64,000 bases of DNA. Source: Lumbricus rubellus. Its lineage: Eukaryota; Annelida; Clitellata; Crassiclitellata; Lumbricidae. Numbering within the stretch: the stretch's first letter is position 1; each line of letters opens with the position of its first letter. The translations under genes were made by a program, and so were the position numbers. The stretch spans positions 28,177,663-28,241,662 of the forward strand of contig OX243814.1 in assembly GCA_945859605.1 (NCBI GenBank), in the 5' to 3' direction. Below are positions 53,885-64,000 of this stretch, in pieces. Under the pieces are notes generated by a model. That model was not told the DNA's origin. It saw nothing but the letters and a program-made list of their open reading frames with translations, and did not search any database.

Positions 53885-54200
53885 CGTAAACCTCAGATGA
53901 AGAGAAGTTGAAAAAATCACTGACGCATGCGTTTATTTTTGCAAATAAAAATCCATTTGCTTTTTTTTAATCAACATTGCCACTTGCAGGTCTGTTTGTT
54001 CAAACTGTCTAACTTTGTTTGATTTGCTTTTAGAACGCTTAGAATATTTAGAACACATAAGAACATTTAGAGATACTAACCAAATTGGAATTGGCTCGTA
54101 GAACACTTAAAACAATAATAGTCACTTCAAATTCTGATTACCCATAAATTGCTCAATTTAAGGCATTCATACGCTGCGGATAAAATGGTTCATCCCCTTC
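53885..54200 (-). mobile_element. Family X, copy 3 (partial)
   Basis: Shares TTATTTTTGCAAATAAAAATCCATTTGCTTT, the GAACACTTAAAACAATAATAGTCACTTCAAATT block and the GGTTCATCCCC end with 18924-19384. The termini are decayed and the right end runs into the CRE-like array. Confidence 0.65.
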
Positions 54201-55045
54201 TAATAAAAGTAGATTTGTTTCCTAATCGAAATGACGTCACAATGAGCCTAGTTTGTATTCTAAAAATGAACGTCTATAATCGTAGATTTTATCATGATCA
54301 GAGTGACGTCAAAATAGGTTTAGTTTTCATTCTCAACGTGAACTTATGAATAGTAGATAAAAGTTACGTCACAATGGCCTAGTTTGTATTCCCAAAATGA
54401 AATTATATGACTTTAGACTTGTCTCATAACTGGAGTGACGTCACAACCTTGTTTTACATTCTCAAAATGAACTTCTATTATTCTCAAAATAAACTCCCAT
54501 AATCGTAGATTTTATCATAATCAAATTTACGTCACAATAAGCCTAGTTTGAATTCTCTAAATGAACTTATGAAATAGTAGATTTTTATCTTAATCAGAGT
54601 GACGTCACAGTAGCCTAGTTTTCATGCCCAAAATGAAATTGTATTAAAGGTAGATTTGTATCATAATTGAAGTGACATCACAATAAACCTAGTTTTATAT
54701 TCTCATAATTATCAAAAGAACTTCTATGACACTAGATTTGCATCATTGTCAGTGTGACGTCACAATCGGTCTAGTTTTCTATTCTAAGAATTAAATTATG
54801 TAATAGTTGCCTAGATTGTATCATAATCAGAGTGACGTCGCCGCCGTCGCGATATGCCTAGTTTTGCATTATCAAGGTGAACATAATCATGAAATAGTAG
54901 ATTTGTACCATAATCAGAGTGACTTCAAATAAGACCCGGATTTTTTTTCTGTATGCGAACTTAAATAATAGCAAAATTGTATCATAATCAGAGTGACGTC
55001 ACAATAGGCCTAGTTCTGTATTCACAAAATGAACTTCTATAACTA
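54200..55045 (+). repeat. Minisatellite with a TGACGTCA (CRE) palindrome in each unit
   Basis: About eleven units of 65-85 bp. The consensus reads CATAATCAGAGTGACGTCACAATAGGCCTAGTTTTCATTCTCAAAATGAACTT-like in successive pieces. Perfect TGACGTCA lies at about 54232, 54304, 54436, 54600, 54755 and 54994; the other five units carry one-base variants. The array ends ~140 bp before receptor exon 3. Confidence 0.85.
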
Positions 55046-55183
55046 GATAGATTGAGGGCAAGACAGAACACGACAGTGTATGACAAAAAAATTCGGAAAT
55101 AAAACGAAATCAAAGTCATGTCAATCAATTATGTAAATTCATAAAATTTATTTACATATTGTTTATGATTCGATGAATTGCAG

Positions 55184-55228
55184 GATGTGCGAAATCAAAT
55201 CCTAACTACAACGGGTCTTCTAATTCTG
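55184..55228 (+). CDS. Receptor exon 3 (45 bp)
   Basis: Between ATGAATTGCAG and GTAAGAACG lie exactly 15 codons, DVRNQILTTTGLLIL, phase 0 on both sides. This matches the 45-bp third exon of nAChR genes (family pattern DEKNQ.LTTN.WL..) in length, phase and first half. The second half is unusual: the conserved Asn and Trp of TTN.W are replaced, so the complementary-face loop D tryptophan is missing. Confidence 0.85.
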
Positions 55229-56776
55229 GTAAGAACGAAGCATCATGTTATAATAACTATAGCATTTTAAGCAAATCCAAAATGGTTCTATGACTAATGA
55301 TATGAAGATAATATGATATGATATGATATGAAATTAAGTTGGTACTAATTAAGAACGAATCGAATCAATCAATAAATAAACACGAAGATGAGCAATTCCC
55401 TCAGCTATCATTGACGCACGAGGCCGGACGTCCCTTCCTCTCCCTCGCCGTCTTTTCATCCCACCGACAGTGTACACATCTTATCTGTGTCGACAAGGGA
55501 CGCAGATGATGGAGATATCTCGACCCAAAAATTGCCCTTTCAGGAACTTGAACCCCAAACTCTTGTATGTATGACTATGTATGTATATGAACATTTATAT
55601 AGCGCCTTACAATAACCTCACGAAGACGCTTGACAGTGCAGCAAGTTTAGCCTCTACATTGTCTACACACTCCCAAGCGCCCTCTATGTAGGCTACATAG
55701 AGCATCCTTGCAATAAATATTGTTCGCATGAGTCTATCGGCTGGGTGCATAATGCGGCCATGGGGACTGGGGAGGGAGGAGGAGAGGAGTGGGTGGGTTT
55801 GGGTCGAGGCGATGGTTGGTGCAGGACGTGATCCGAGTCCGTCATGACAGCCCCCAAAGTGACGATTATTCGCGTTACAGTCGACTTGTTCAAACGTTTG
55901 TGGTTGATCCTCAGAGAGACATTGAAGGCGTTGAACAGTCTGCTTCATGTCGGTTCCTCCTCGCTTGAGCCCGACCAGGCAGGGAAGGCATGCGACGGCC
56001 TCTGACCACCACCGTGGTGGCACGTATAGCGTTGTGTAGTTGAGGTCTGGTATAAGACATAAGATGTGCATGCATCATACAGTGTCTCCGTCAAGAGAAT
56101 TAAGGCTGCAGAATGCAGTGCATAACTATTATATAATTATGTGTATAAATTGTCTACATGCCTACATCGTACGAACGTCAATATCAAACTACGCTTGCAC
56201 TCAATTACACTGTAATCCCACTTATACTCCGTTTGAACTCAGATTATAAGCTGGGTGTACAACTGTACATGTATAATTGTATATCCTGCTCTTAAATTAC
56301 GCTGAATTGTTACGCTAGACTTACACTTTGATTACATTTGCATTGCAATGGAGTCTACGATTATACGCTATGTCTAAATAGAACCCGGACTTTCGATTTC
56401 ATCTATAATTACCTCGCAGCATAATCGTGATTCGTCTGTCATTGTCTCAATACTGAGTTGTCTTGTACTAACATCCATCCTTCGCGCATTCATCAATATT
56501 ATATGCACGATGCCATAAACACAAGTCGAACCACTAAATGTCAGATAGGCTATCATCATGGTTATATACGGCATATACGTGATATAATATTATATTCTAC
56601 ACACAAATATATCATAGGCCCTATAATATAATTATATATGTAATATACTTTTATATGTAATATATATATATATCTTATATATGGTATATCTTATATAAAT
56701 ATATATCTTATATATCTTATATATATATTACATATATATATGAGATATACGTGTGCATTTGATTTATATATGCATG
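55229..56776. other. Receptor intron 3, left part
   Basis: A GATAT repeat lies at 55308-55335, a retroelement-tail patch (ACATTTATATAGCGCC) at 55590 and an AT-rich TATATA stretch at 56620-56760. The open frame on the - strand at 55607-56071 has no domain and is not called. Confidence 0.5.
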
Positions 56777-57648
56777 GAGCGGCGCCGTAACAAAACGGCG
56801 CAGGACAAAACGGCGCCGACATAACGGCGCCGACAAAACGGCGCCGACAGAACGGCGCTGTACAAAACACCCCGACAAAACGGCGCTTGACATAACGGCG
56901 CTGTACAAAGACTACGATACCCGTTTAGTAATTGTTTGCTTATATAGGTTTTCAAAGATTGCCGCCAGTAGTCAAATATAGACAGAGCTGACTCGGTTAA
57001 GTATTTTTACTAACTAGTAATTAATTAGTAATTAGTTAATTATTAATAACAATTAGTTAAGGTAATTAGTTAAGGTAACTAGGTCATATTAATTAGGGTA
57101 ATTAGGTCATTATATTAATTAGGTCATTATATTAATTAGGTCATTACATTAATTAGGTCATTGTATTAACTAGTATATTAATTAGTATATTAATTATGTT
57201 AATTACAGTAATTAGCAAACCCGAATTAGCAGCGTTACATGACATAATTAATATAATGACCTAATTACCCTAATTAATATGACCTGATTACTTTAACTAA
57301 ATACCTAATTAATAATTTACTAATTACTAGATAATTACTAGTTAGTAAAAATACTTAACCGAGTCAGCTCTGTCTATATTTGACTACTGCCGCCCATCGT
57401 TACAAGCTCAATTCGAACATAGACTAGATCAATTTGAATATATTACTTGATGAAGATGATCCGTTGATTCTAGTTTTGATGGCCTACCAATGAAACAAAG
57501 TAAGCTACTAAAAGAAATTTTTTCCCTTTGAAACGGCGCCGTTATGTCGGCGCCGTTTTGCTACCGCGCCGTTTTGTGGCAGCGCCGTTTTGTCGGCGCC
57601 GTTATGTCGACGCCGTTTTGTCCTGCGCCGTTTTGTCAGCGCACCGCA
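56777..57648. mobile_element. Palindromic transposon with GGCGCCGTTTTGTC-repeat ends
   Basis: Both ends carry inverted tandem arrays of a ~15-17-bp unit (ACGGCGCCGACAAA on the left, GGCGCCGTTTTGTC on the right). Inside is a second inverted pair (about 56965-57060 and 57300-57412: GTAGTCAAATATAGACAGAG / CTCTGTCTATATTTGACTAC). The centre is made of AATTAGGTCATTATATTA repeats. A short ATGGAG phrase flanks both sides and may be the target duplication. There is no ORF, so it is a non-autonomous foldback. It ends ~25 bp before receptor exon 4. Confidence 0.75.
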
Positions 57649-57673
57649 TGGAGCATTTGCATTTCGTGTGTAG

Positions 57674-57780
57674 GAATGGATTGATGAGCGCCTTGCTTGG
57701 ACGAATGAACTGAGTGACCTTGACGAGGTCGTTGTTCATGGAGGAAATATCTGGCGACCGGAGTTCGCTGTCATCAACGG
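57674..57780 (+). CDS. Receptor exon 4 (loop A region)
   Basis: After TTTCGTGTGTAG the exon encodes [20 protein letters not shown].. and [13 protein letters not shown], then two bases of a split codon before GTGAGA (phase 2). This is the W.D..L.W.....G......IW.P...L.N segment of nAChR subunits. The position of the loop A tyrosine (..LYN in classical alpha subunits) is taken by Ile in AVIN. The acceptor pyrimidine tract is short because a transposon ends 25 bp upstream. Confidence 0.88.
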
Positions 57781-57802
57781 GTGAGAGAAGATAGGAAGAC
57801 AT

Positions 57803-58016
<214 letters not shown>

Positions 58017-58049
58017 ATACTTATAAAGAAGATAGGATCATTCGAATTA

Positions 58050-58158
58050 CATGGCATTCAAATCAGGCTGGAGTGCAGGATTCTCGATGGCATTTCAGGC
58101 AGACATTGCGCGGCCACAAAATTTCTGACCTGCTCCTCAAAAATAGTGTGCTCTTGGG
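58050..58158 (-). repeat. Satellite unit, left half (split by an insertion)
   Basis: Matches the 63486-64000 satellite (CAAATCAGGCTGGA.TGCA, CGCGGCCACAAAATTTCTGACC, AAAAATAGTGTGCTCTTGGG). It continues at 59781 beyond the inserted element. Confidence 0.85.
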
Positions 58159-59771
58159 CAGTGTTTAATCTAGACGTCTCTAGGGGGGGAAAGTTTCCCC
58201 CCAGGATTGACATTCCCCCCCCCTAGAAAAATTTGACAAAATGATATTGGTTTTTAGTTACTATTTTCATCGTTGTTTTATATGAAGTGTTATAATATAC
58301 CGTGATGTTATTTACTATTATATGATTATTATTTATTATTTACTATTTTTATATATGATACTATCATGTTGCAATTAGTATAACTTACTGTATATATTTG
58401 TATAAACACTATTTTTGTACAACTAAAAACAGATATGACATCCCCTCCAGAAAATTTGACAAAATGCTTATAGTTTTAGTTGCTGTTTACATCATCGTAT
58501 TACGTGAATTGTTATAATATACTGTAATATTATTTATTATTATATGGTCAATGGTTATAATGTTATTATTTACTATTATAATATATGACACAATCCTGCT
58601 AAAATGAGAATAACTTACTGTTAATATTTGTACAAATACTACTTTTGTACAACTGAATGGCTTCTCACCAGTGATATCCTTCAAATTTTAAACTGTAGGC
58701 CTAAAATTTCAAAATGTTTGGTCCTATTATTTAAACACATAACCTAAAAATAACATCATTACTACACATGGTTTCTTGAATTTGGCACCGGTAGTTTATT
58801 AGTTCTTGGTTGGTTTGTGTACCATTAAATATGATTTCAGAAAGTATGTCCTGGTCAGCAATTCAGGACCATCTTGGGAAACAGGGTTAAACTGATATAG
58901 TGCTGAAAAGTCAGCTTATATAGGCTACTATTATATTCATGTCTGCATTTATTCATTAGAATAACTCAGCAATAGGAGAACTGAGCTGATGAACTCGATA
59001 CATAAAGATATTTTTATTGTAATTATAATCATATATTATATTAGATCCTAAAACACTTTTTTTATCAGTACTGAATAGTCTAATGGAGTTATTTTGCTAA
59101 AATGGCACCTTAAAAGAGGAGGCCTACCATTACAGTGTAGAAATAACCCCAAATATTTGTAAAGTGTTGCTTATATTTATTGAAGTCCACTCTTATAAGC
59201 ACTGAAAAGTGTGCAGGCTGTTTGTTAAGATGACACCTTAAAATGCTGCCATTGCAATGTGGAAATTCAAAAAGTTTCCGATGGGGCTCTGAAAAAGTAC
59301 AGGTGTTTTGTTAAGATGGTACCTTAAAATGCTACCATTGCAATGTGGAAATTCAAAAAGTTTCTAATGGGCTCTGAAAAAGTACAGGTATTTTGTTAAG
59401 ATGGTACCTTAAAATGCTACCATTGCAATGTGGAAATTCAAAAAGTTTCTGATGGGGCTCTGAAAAAGTACAGGTATTTTGTTAAGATGGTACCTTAAAA
59501 TGCTACCATTGCAATGTGGAAATTCAAAAAGTTTCTAATGGGCTCTGAAAAAGTACAGGTATTTTGTTAAGATGGTACCTTAAAATGCTACCATTGCAAT
59601 GTGGAAATTCAAAAAGTTTCTGATGGGGAGGGGCACATCCCCCTCCCCATACCCCGCCCCCTGCGGGTCTCGGTGCTACGCGCCTCACGAGCGTCCTTCG
59701 GACGCTCGATTGTCTCCCCCCCCAGAAACCTGAATTCCCCCCTCAGCGGGTGGGGACTAGATTAAACACTG
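58159..59771. mobile_element. Transposon inserted in a satellite unit, 8-9 bp target duplication
   Basis: The ends CAGTGTTTAATCTAG and CTAGATTAAACACTG are inverted. The flanking direct repeat is GCTCTTGGG (58150-58158 and 59772-59780), and removing the insert restores the satellite sequence. The interior is non-coding, with C/G-rich ends, an 85-bp tandem array and a perfect hairpin GAGCGTCCTTCGGACGCTC near 59690. Fits a hAT-like non-autonomous element; the superfamily is uncertain. Confidence 0.85.
59229..59630 (+). repeat. 85-86 bp tandem array, about five units
   Basis: AAGATGGTACCTTAAAATGC repeats near 59230, 59313, 59398, 59484 and 59569. Alternate units differ by AATGGGCTC versus GATGGGGCTC, so a two-unit block was the amplified piece. 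It lies inside the inserted transposon. Confidence 0.95.
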
Positions 59772-59780
59772 GCTCTTGGG

Positions 59781-59880
59781 TATCCAGCCCCAGTAATCAC
59801 GATTTACGCTGCCAAAATCACTCGAAAACCGACTATCGTAAGAATTACATAGCATTTAAATCAGACAGGAATGAATAATG
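59781..59880 (-). repeat. Satellite unit, right half
   Basis: TATCCAGCCCCAGTAATCACGATT.. continues the unit begun at 58050. Confidence 0.8.
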
Positions 59881-60419
59881 CGAAAGCATCTGAACGGCAG
59901 TTCTCTTGCAGGTATCAACAGACAGGAAGTAGCCGCTAAGATAGAACATGACGCCGGTCGAGCGACACGCTCTCAACATAGGTCGCCTCATTTACCAATA
60001 TGTGCCACTGAAATTAGGTGTTTTTGTCTTTAAAATAAATAAGTGTAGGCAGTCATTACATAGTCTCAGAACTGATGCCCTGCATGTCAAACGGTTTGGG
60101 GTTAACTAGTTCAAAACAGGATGCACCACCAGTTAATAGATTAGAACCGTTAGATAGTATTTTGAGATGTCTGTTTCCAAAAGCGCAATTCGGTCCATTC
60201 TAGGATAGTAGTTAATGAACCAACAGGACCAGTCAGTCAGTCAACCACCCAATCAGAAAAGTAAACTCCGTTCTGTCTATCTGCCTGCCTGCCTGTCTGT
60301 CTGTCTGTCTGTCTGTGTGTTTGCCCTCCTATCTCCTTTCACACGCAGTAATCAAAAAGCGCTGCGTATAGGTTCTCTTATACTGAGTTGCAATCGTTGG
60401 ATGTTCTGCTGCTGCGCAG
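59881..60419. other. End of receptor intron 4
   Basis: A TGCC/TGTC repeat at 60283-60320 precedes a pyrimidine-rich stretch. A stronger-looking acceptor at 60348 (CACACGCAG) would put in-frame stops before the conserved sequence, so 60419 is preferred. Confidence 0.5.
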
Positions 60420-60952
60420 AGCTGAGAGCATCTACGGCGAGTACACGGAGTTCCAGGCGACCGTCAGATCGGACGGATCGATCCGATGGGAACCAGGCGG
60501 TGTCTTCAAGACGATGTGCAGCATCGACATCACGTACTACCCGTTCGACGAGCAGGTCTGTGAGCTGGTCTTCGGGTCCTGGTCGTACTATACGACGAAG
60601 ATGAATATATCCACGGATACAACGATGATACACCTCGACACGTACGAAACGAACGGCGAGTGGGAGATCACCGCAACGGCGGCCAAGCGCAGAGAGTTCC
60701 ACTTCGAGTGCTGTCCACATCAGAGGTTCTCGAACATCGAGTTCCGGTTGGAACTGCGTAGGAGACACACCTTCTACATCATGAATGTTATACTTCCGGG
60801 AATCCTTACGTCCGCCGTTCTTCTGTCGATCTTCTATTGTATCCCGGCGCAGAAGGTCCACATAGGAGTGGCAGCGCTGCTCTCCTATCGTCTGTTTCTG
60901 GTCAACGTCGCCGATACCATACCAAGGACGTCAGACCATGTGCCACTGTTAG
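60420..60952 (+). CDS. Receptor exon 5 (extracellular domain, M1, M2)
   Basis: Encodes AESIYGEYTEFQATVRSDGS..W, then FKTMCSIDITYYPFDEQVC, a Cys-loop with exactly 13 residues between the cysteines (about 149-163 of the model). GSWSYY keeps the loop B Trp. FECCPH has the vicinal cysteines (213-214) of alpha-type loop C, with Phe in place of the flanking Tyr. RRHTFYIMNVILPGILTSAV is M1. M2 reads AQKVHIGVAALLSYRLFLVN: the 9' Leu is kept, the usual Glu at -1' is Gln, 2' is His and 12' is Arg. The exon joins introns of phase 2 and phase 1 and ends ..VPLL G|GTAGGC. It corresponds to several vertebrate exons fused. Confidence 0.92.
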
Positions 60953-61487
60953 GTAGGCTATGTGTTATGTTGCACGGTCCGTACTTGCGAACTTTAAATG
61001 TCGTGATCATGGGAACCGGAAGATATTTTCAGAGGAAGGGTAAAACACGAATTTTTTAGCAGGAGCTTGAAAAAAGCAGAACAGAAAATGAAGAATAATA
61101 TAATAATATATGGGTATTTTTAAAAGAGATTTCTAGATTCAAATTTCTCAGTTTCACTTTCGGATTTTTTTTTTATTATTATCGCTTTAGTGCGAAGAAA
61201 GTGTCTAAATGCCAAAACTAGTAAGCTTAGTTTAAAAAATAGGTGCCAATTTTCCAGGAATATTAGCATGGCTGTTTGAAAGGAATTTTTAGAACTGCTC
61301 AACTTCTTCTTTCCTTCCCCATTCTCAATGGTCAATCCATAATAATTATTACATCCATACAAACATTATGCAATAGTGTCTTACCTGTGCCGTGGCACAT
61401 GTATTTTTTAAATTTTGAACTATAGGCCTATATGAATTGATGATGCAAGTAAGTTTCTCTATGAATTGTTTGCATTCAAATCTGCAG
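60953..61487. other. Receptor intron 5 (535 bp)
   Basis: GT at 60953 and TTTGCATTCAAATCTGCAG before exon 6; phase 1. Nothing else recognised inside. Confidence 0.85.
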
Positions 61488-62098
61488 GTATCTACCTCAC
61501 CTGCACAATGGCAATCACAACGCTAGCCATGTTGGCCACGGTCTTCGTCGCCAACCTGTACGAAACAAAAGACAGACCGGTGCCAGAGTGGGCCAAGAAG
61601 GTTTTCTTTGTCTACGTCGACCGCTGCCTGTGCCTCTGCAGATTCAGCCAATCAACGAGCACCGGAAGCCAGGTGCATGCCGGGATCAACGGCGAAACGA
61701 GCGAGAACGGAAGTACTTCAAATGACCTTCAACTGGACAGATTTCGCCTCGTGACTCTTCTTAACCCGGTCGCCGTGAAAGGTCACGACCCGTCGTCGCC
61801 GAATGATCACGAGGGTCTACGGATCGAAGGTCAGAGGTCAGCGGAAGGAGGGCAAAGGTCAAGGCTGGATTCACCGTCGGCCAACTTCATGTCGATATTT
61901 CGGCAGTCGGTGCAGGCGGAGGAACGGAAGGCTGAGGTCGCGGATTCGAAGCCGAACTACAAGAAGGACTGGATGGAGGTCGCTGCAGTCTGCGACCGCT
62001 TCTTCTTCTGGTTGTGCCTCATCTTCATCCTCGTCACGACGTCTATACTCTTCCATCCGCTCGCCATGTCGTCACGAATAACCGTCGATGAACACTGA
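61488..62098 (+). CDS. Receptor exon 6 (M3, cytoplasmic loop, M4)
   Basis: Starts with two bases that complete the Gly codon, then IYLTCTMAITTLAMLATVFVANL (M3). A cytoplasmic loop of ~145 residues follows, rich in Ser, Gly and charged residues (RPVPEWAKKVFFVYVDRCLC.. is the usual start of this loop). KKDWMEVAAVCDRFFFW leads into LCLIFILVTTSILFHPL (M4) and a short tail, ending at TGA 62096-62098. The order DW..VA.V.DR.FFW before M4 is typical of nAChR subunits. Confidence 0.92.
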
Positions 62099-62106
62099 CC
62101 ACACCA

Positions 62107-62375
62107 ACTGACTATATTCACTGACCATATTCACTGATCATATTCACTGACTATATTCACTGACTATATTCACTGACTATATTCACTGATCATATTCACT
62201 GATCATATTCACTGACTATATTCACTGACTATATTCACTGACCACATTCACTGACTATATTCACTGACTATATTCACTGACTATATTCACTGACTATATT
62301 CACTGACCACATTCACTGACTATATTCACTGACCACATTCACTGACTATATTCACTGACCACATTCACTGACTAT
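62107..62375 (+). repeat. 13-bp minisatellite (ATTCACTGACTAT)n
   Basis: About twenty units with ACTAT, ACCAC or ATCAT variants, starting 8 bp after the receptor stop codon. It therefore probably forms the beginning of the 3' UTR. Confidence 0.9.
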
Positions 62376-63485
62376 ATTAGATAGTAAAGGGCGACATACA
62401 CTCTTCGCTTAACTCACTCATCGTCTAACTGGAATTAAAAAATAACTACTGAACTACTGAAAGTCAGTGTAGACTATACATTCGAAATCGAGAGACGGGC
62501 TTAGAAATTCGCTTCAACAAACAGATATGTGTTTTTACAAATAACGACCCGTTAACGTTTTCTCTTTCTATCCTCCTATCTATCATTCCCTATTTATGTA
62601 GTTAAAAATCTTGACGGTTATTGCACTTCTACTTCTACAGCACTTACAGAGAAACATATTACACTAAGCTCACCAAAGCAGAGTAGAGTTGCTATCGAGT
62701 ATCCGTGCACCATTGACATTTGGCTAAATCGGAAGATGCTTACACTAATCTAAATCACACGTCACTTACAGAGCACCACTTGCCATGCGCTATCATGCAT
62801 GTAACTCATGAGGCAAGACTCGAGAATGCTCTTAGGATACGGCATTTCTGCAATTAAAAAGACATTCAAGCGTGGCCTGCTGCTTCTACCAGACGTGTAC
62901 TTTCCTTTTTGTATAATCCTATGTCTCTCTGTTCTTCATTGGTTCCTAGTTCCTACTTTTACCGTTGCAGTTCTGTTAGCTCCAATAAGGTCATTGGAGT
63001 ATTTTTCTTCTCGTGTTCATAGACCGCCATAGATCCATGCCATTCAGTGAGTGAATTAACGAATGAGTGAGTGAGTGAGTATGCAAGTCAATAAGTAAGT
63101 GAGTAAGTAATACATTTTATTAACCATTTTGCTAATCGCACCATGATCTCTTGCGAATTTGATGTACATGTAGATCTGTCCAGGGCTTATTCTAAGGAAT
63201 TGCCTCAACTGCACAACAGTGCACAACAGATGACGTAGTTTACGACTTCAGCAAATAACACACTTCTCATTACTTTTTTAAAAATTTAATCGTAATCTCG
63301 AGATTTCTACAGTGCCCACAAAAGCGAAGTCACGGGAACCAGCTTATTCACAGACAATGCATGGTTGCTTTGCTTTCATCAAAAAATTTCAATTATTATG
63401 GATAAGCAGTGTATATAGGCCTAACACTGTAGAAATCTGCCGAACAATGATAATTATGAATTATTTCTGAAATAATATTAAATCA
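62376..63485. other. No gene recognised
   Basis: A GAGT repeat lies at 63062-63110. No coding exon or clear polyadenylation context could be assigned; AATAAA-type signals are not obvious close to the stop codon. Confidence 0.45.
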
Positions 63486-64000
63486 CTGGAAAACCGCCCA
63501 TCGTTCGAATTACATCGCATTGAAATCAGGCTAGATTGCACGATTCTAGAATGCATTTTTGGCGGACCTCGCGCGGCCAAAAAATTTCTGACCAGCTCCT
63601 CAAAAATAGTGTGCTCTTGGGTATCTATCCCAGGTTAACACGATTTTGTGGCGGTGCTCTAAAAGTCACTCCAAGCTTCCCAAAATGACTCGAAAACCGT
63701 CCATCGTTCTAATTACATATCATTCAAATCAGGCTAGATTGCACGATTCTAGAATGCATTTTTGGCGGACCTCGCGCGGCCAAAAAATTTCTGACCAGCT
63801 CCTCAAAAATAGTGTGCTCTTGGGTATCTATCCCAGGTTAACACGATTTTGTGGCGGTGCTCTAAAAGTCACTCCAAGCTTCCCAAAATGACTCGAAAAC
63901 CGTCCATCGTTCTAATTACATATCATTCAAATCAGGCTGGATTGCACGATTCTCGATGGCATTTTTGGCAGACTTTGCGCGGCCAAAAAATTTCTGGCCT
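63486..64000 (-). repeat. Satellite array, unit about 200 bp (right copy, inverted)
   Basis: GGCGGTGCTCTAAAAGTCAC recurs at about 63650 and 63851 (201-bp period). The two full units are almost identical, unlike the diverged left array at 835-1655, and lie in reverse orientation to it. The array continues beyond the window. Confidence 0.9.

Noticed and set aside
55607..56071. 154-codon ORF on the - strand
   Set aside because: No recognisable domain and it lies within receptor intron 3 over a retroelement-tail patch.
60349..60419. Alternative start of receptor exon 5 at the CACACGCAG acceptor (60348)
   Set aside because: Would not match the phase left by exon 4 without adding stops or non-conserved sequence; the acceptor at 60419 gives phase 2 as required.

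Overview
The window is animal nuclear DNA. It has spliced genes with GT..AG introns, tRNA-derived SINEs, LINE 3' ends, many DNA transposons and very long tetranucleotide repeats. A nicotinic-type Cys-loop receptor gene and an animal-type Polinton point to a marine invertebrate metazoan. I cannot name the phylum from sequence alone; an ambulacrarian or similar genome is only a guess.

Two things carry the biology. The first is a host gene that I reconstruct from six exons on the + strand: about 29028-29064, 31664-31821, 55184-55228, 57674-57780, 60420-60952 and 61488-62098. Intron phases 1, 0, 0, 2 and 1 agree at every junction. The predicted product is a Cys-loop ligand-gated channel subunit of about 496 aa (nAChR-like). 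It has a signal peptide, a Cys-loop, vicinal cysteines in loop C and four membrane segments, with unusual residues in the pore and the agonist site.

The second is a complete Polinton/Maverick (adintovirus-like) element at 34148-50636, inside intron 2 of that gene. It has about 222-226 bp terminal inverted repeats and a perfect 6-bp target duplication (CAGGGA). It encodes a leftward zinc-ribbon/PLA2-like ORF plus integrase (offset by one frame at an A8 run). Rightward it encodes a packaging ATPase, a penton-like protein, a pX-like protein with adenain-type cleavage motifs, a dUTPase-fold protein, a conserved protein of unknown role, a small amphipathic virion-type protein, the double-jelly-roll major capsid, a SAP/NUMOD-like protein, protein-primed DNA polymerase B and an adenain-like protease. 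Last come two paralogous fibre-like genes that share a stalk but carry different C-terminal heads (discoidin-like versus C1q-like). Almost every ORF is intact and is preceded by a similar AT-rich promoter-like motif, so the insertion looks young. The fibre pair is the most novel part.

Layout. 1-29 kb: repeat-rich sequence without a confident gene, holding a ~200-bp satellite, a Tc1-like foldback, hAT-type MITEs, SINEs and LINE tails, a three-copy MITE family, long microsatellites and a mariner-like element; there is one possible two-exon 58-codon ORF near 4.2-4.7 kb. 29-34 kb: receptor exons 1-2, SINEs and a piggyBac-type element. 34-50.6 kb: Polinton. 50.6-62.1 kb: receptor exons 3-6, with introns filled by an array of CRE-like palindromes, a GGCGCC-ended palindromic transposon and a CAGA repeat flanking exon 4, and a transposon inserted in a satellite copy. 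62.1-64 kb: a 13-bp minisatellite and the satellite again in reverse orientation.
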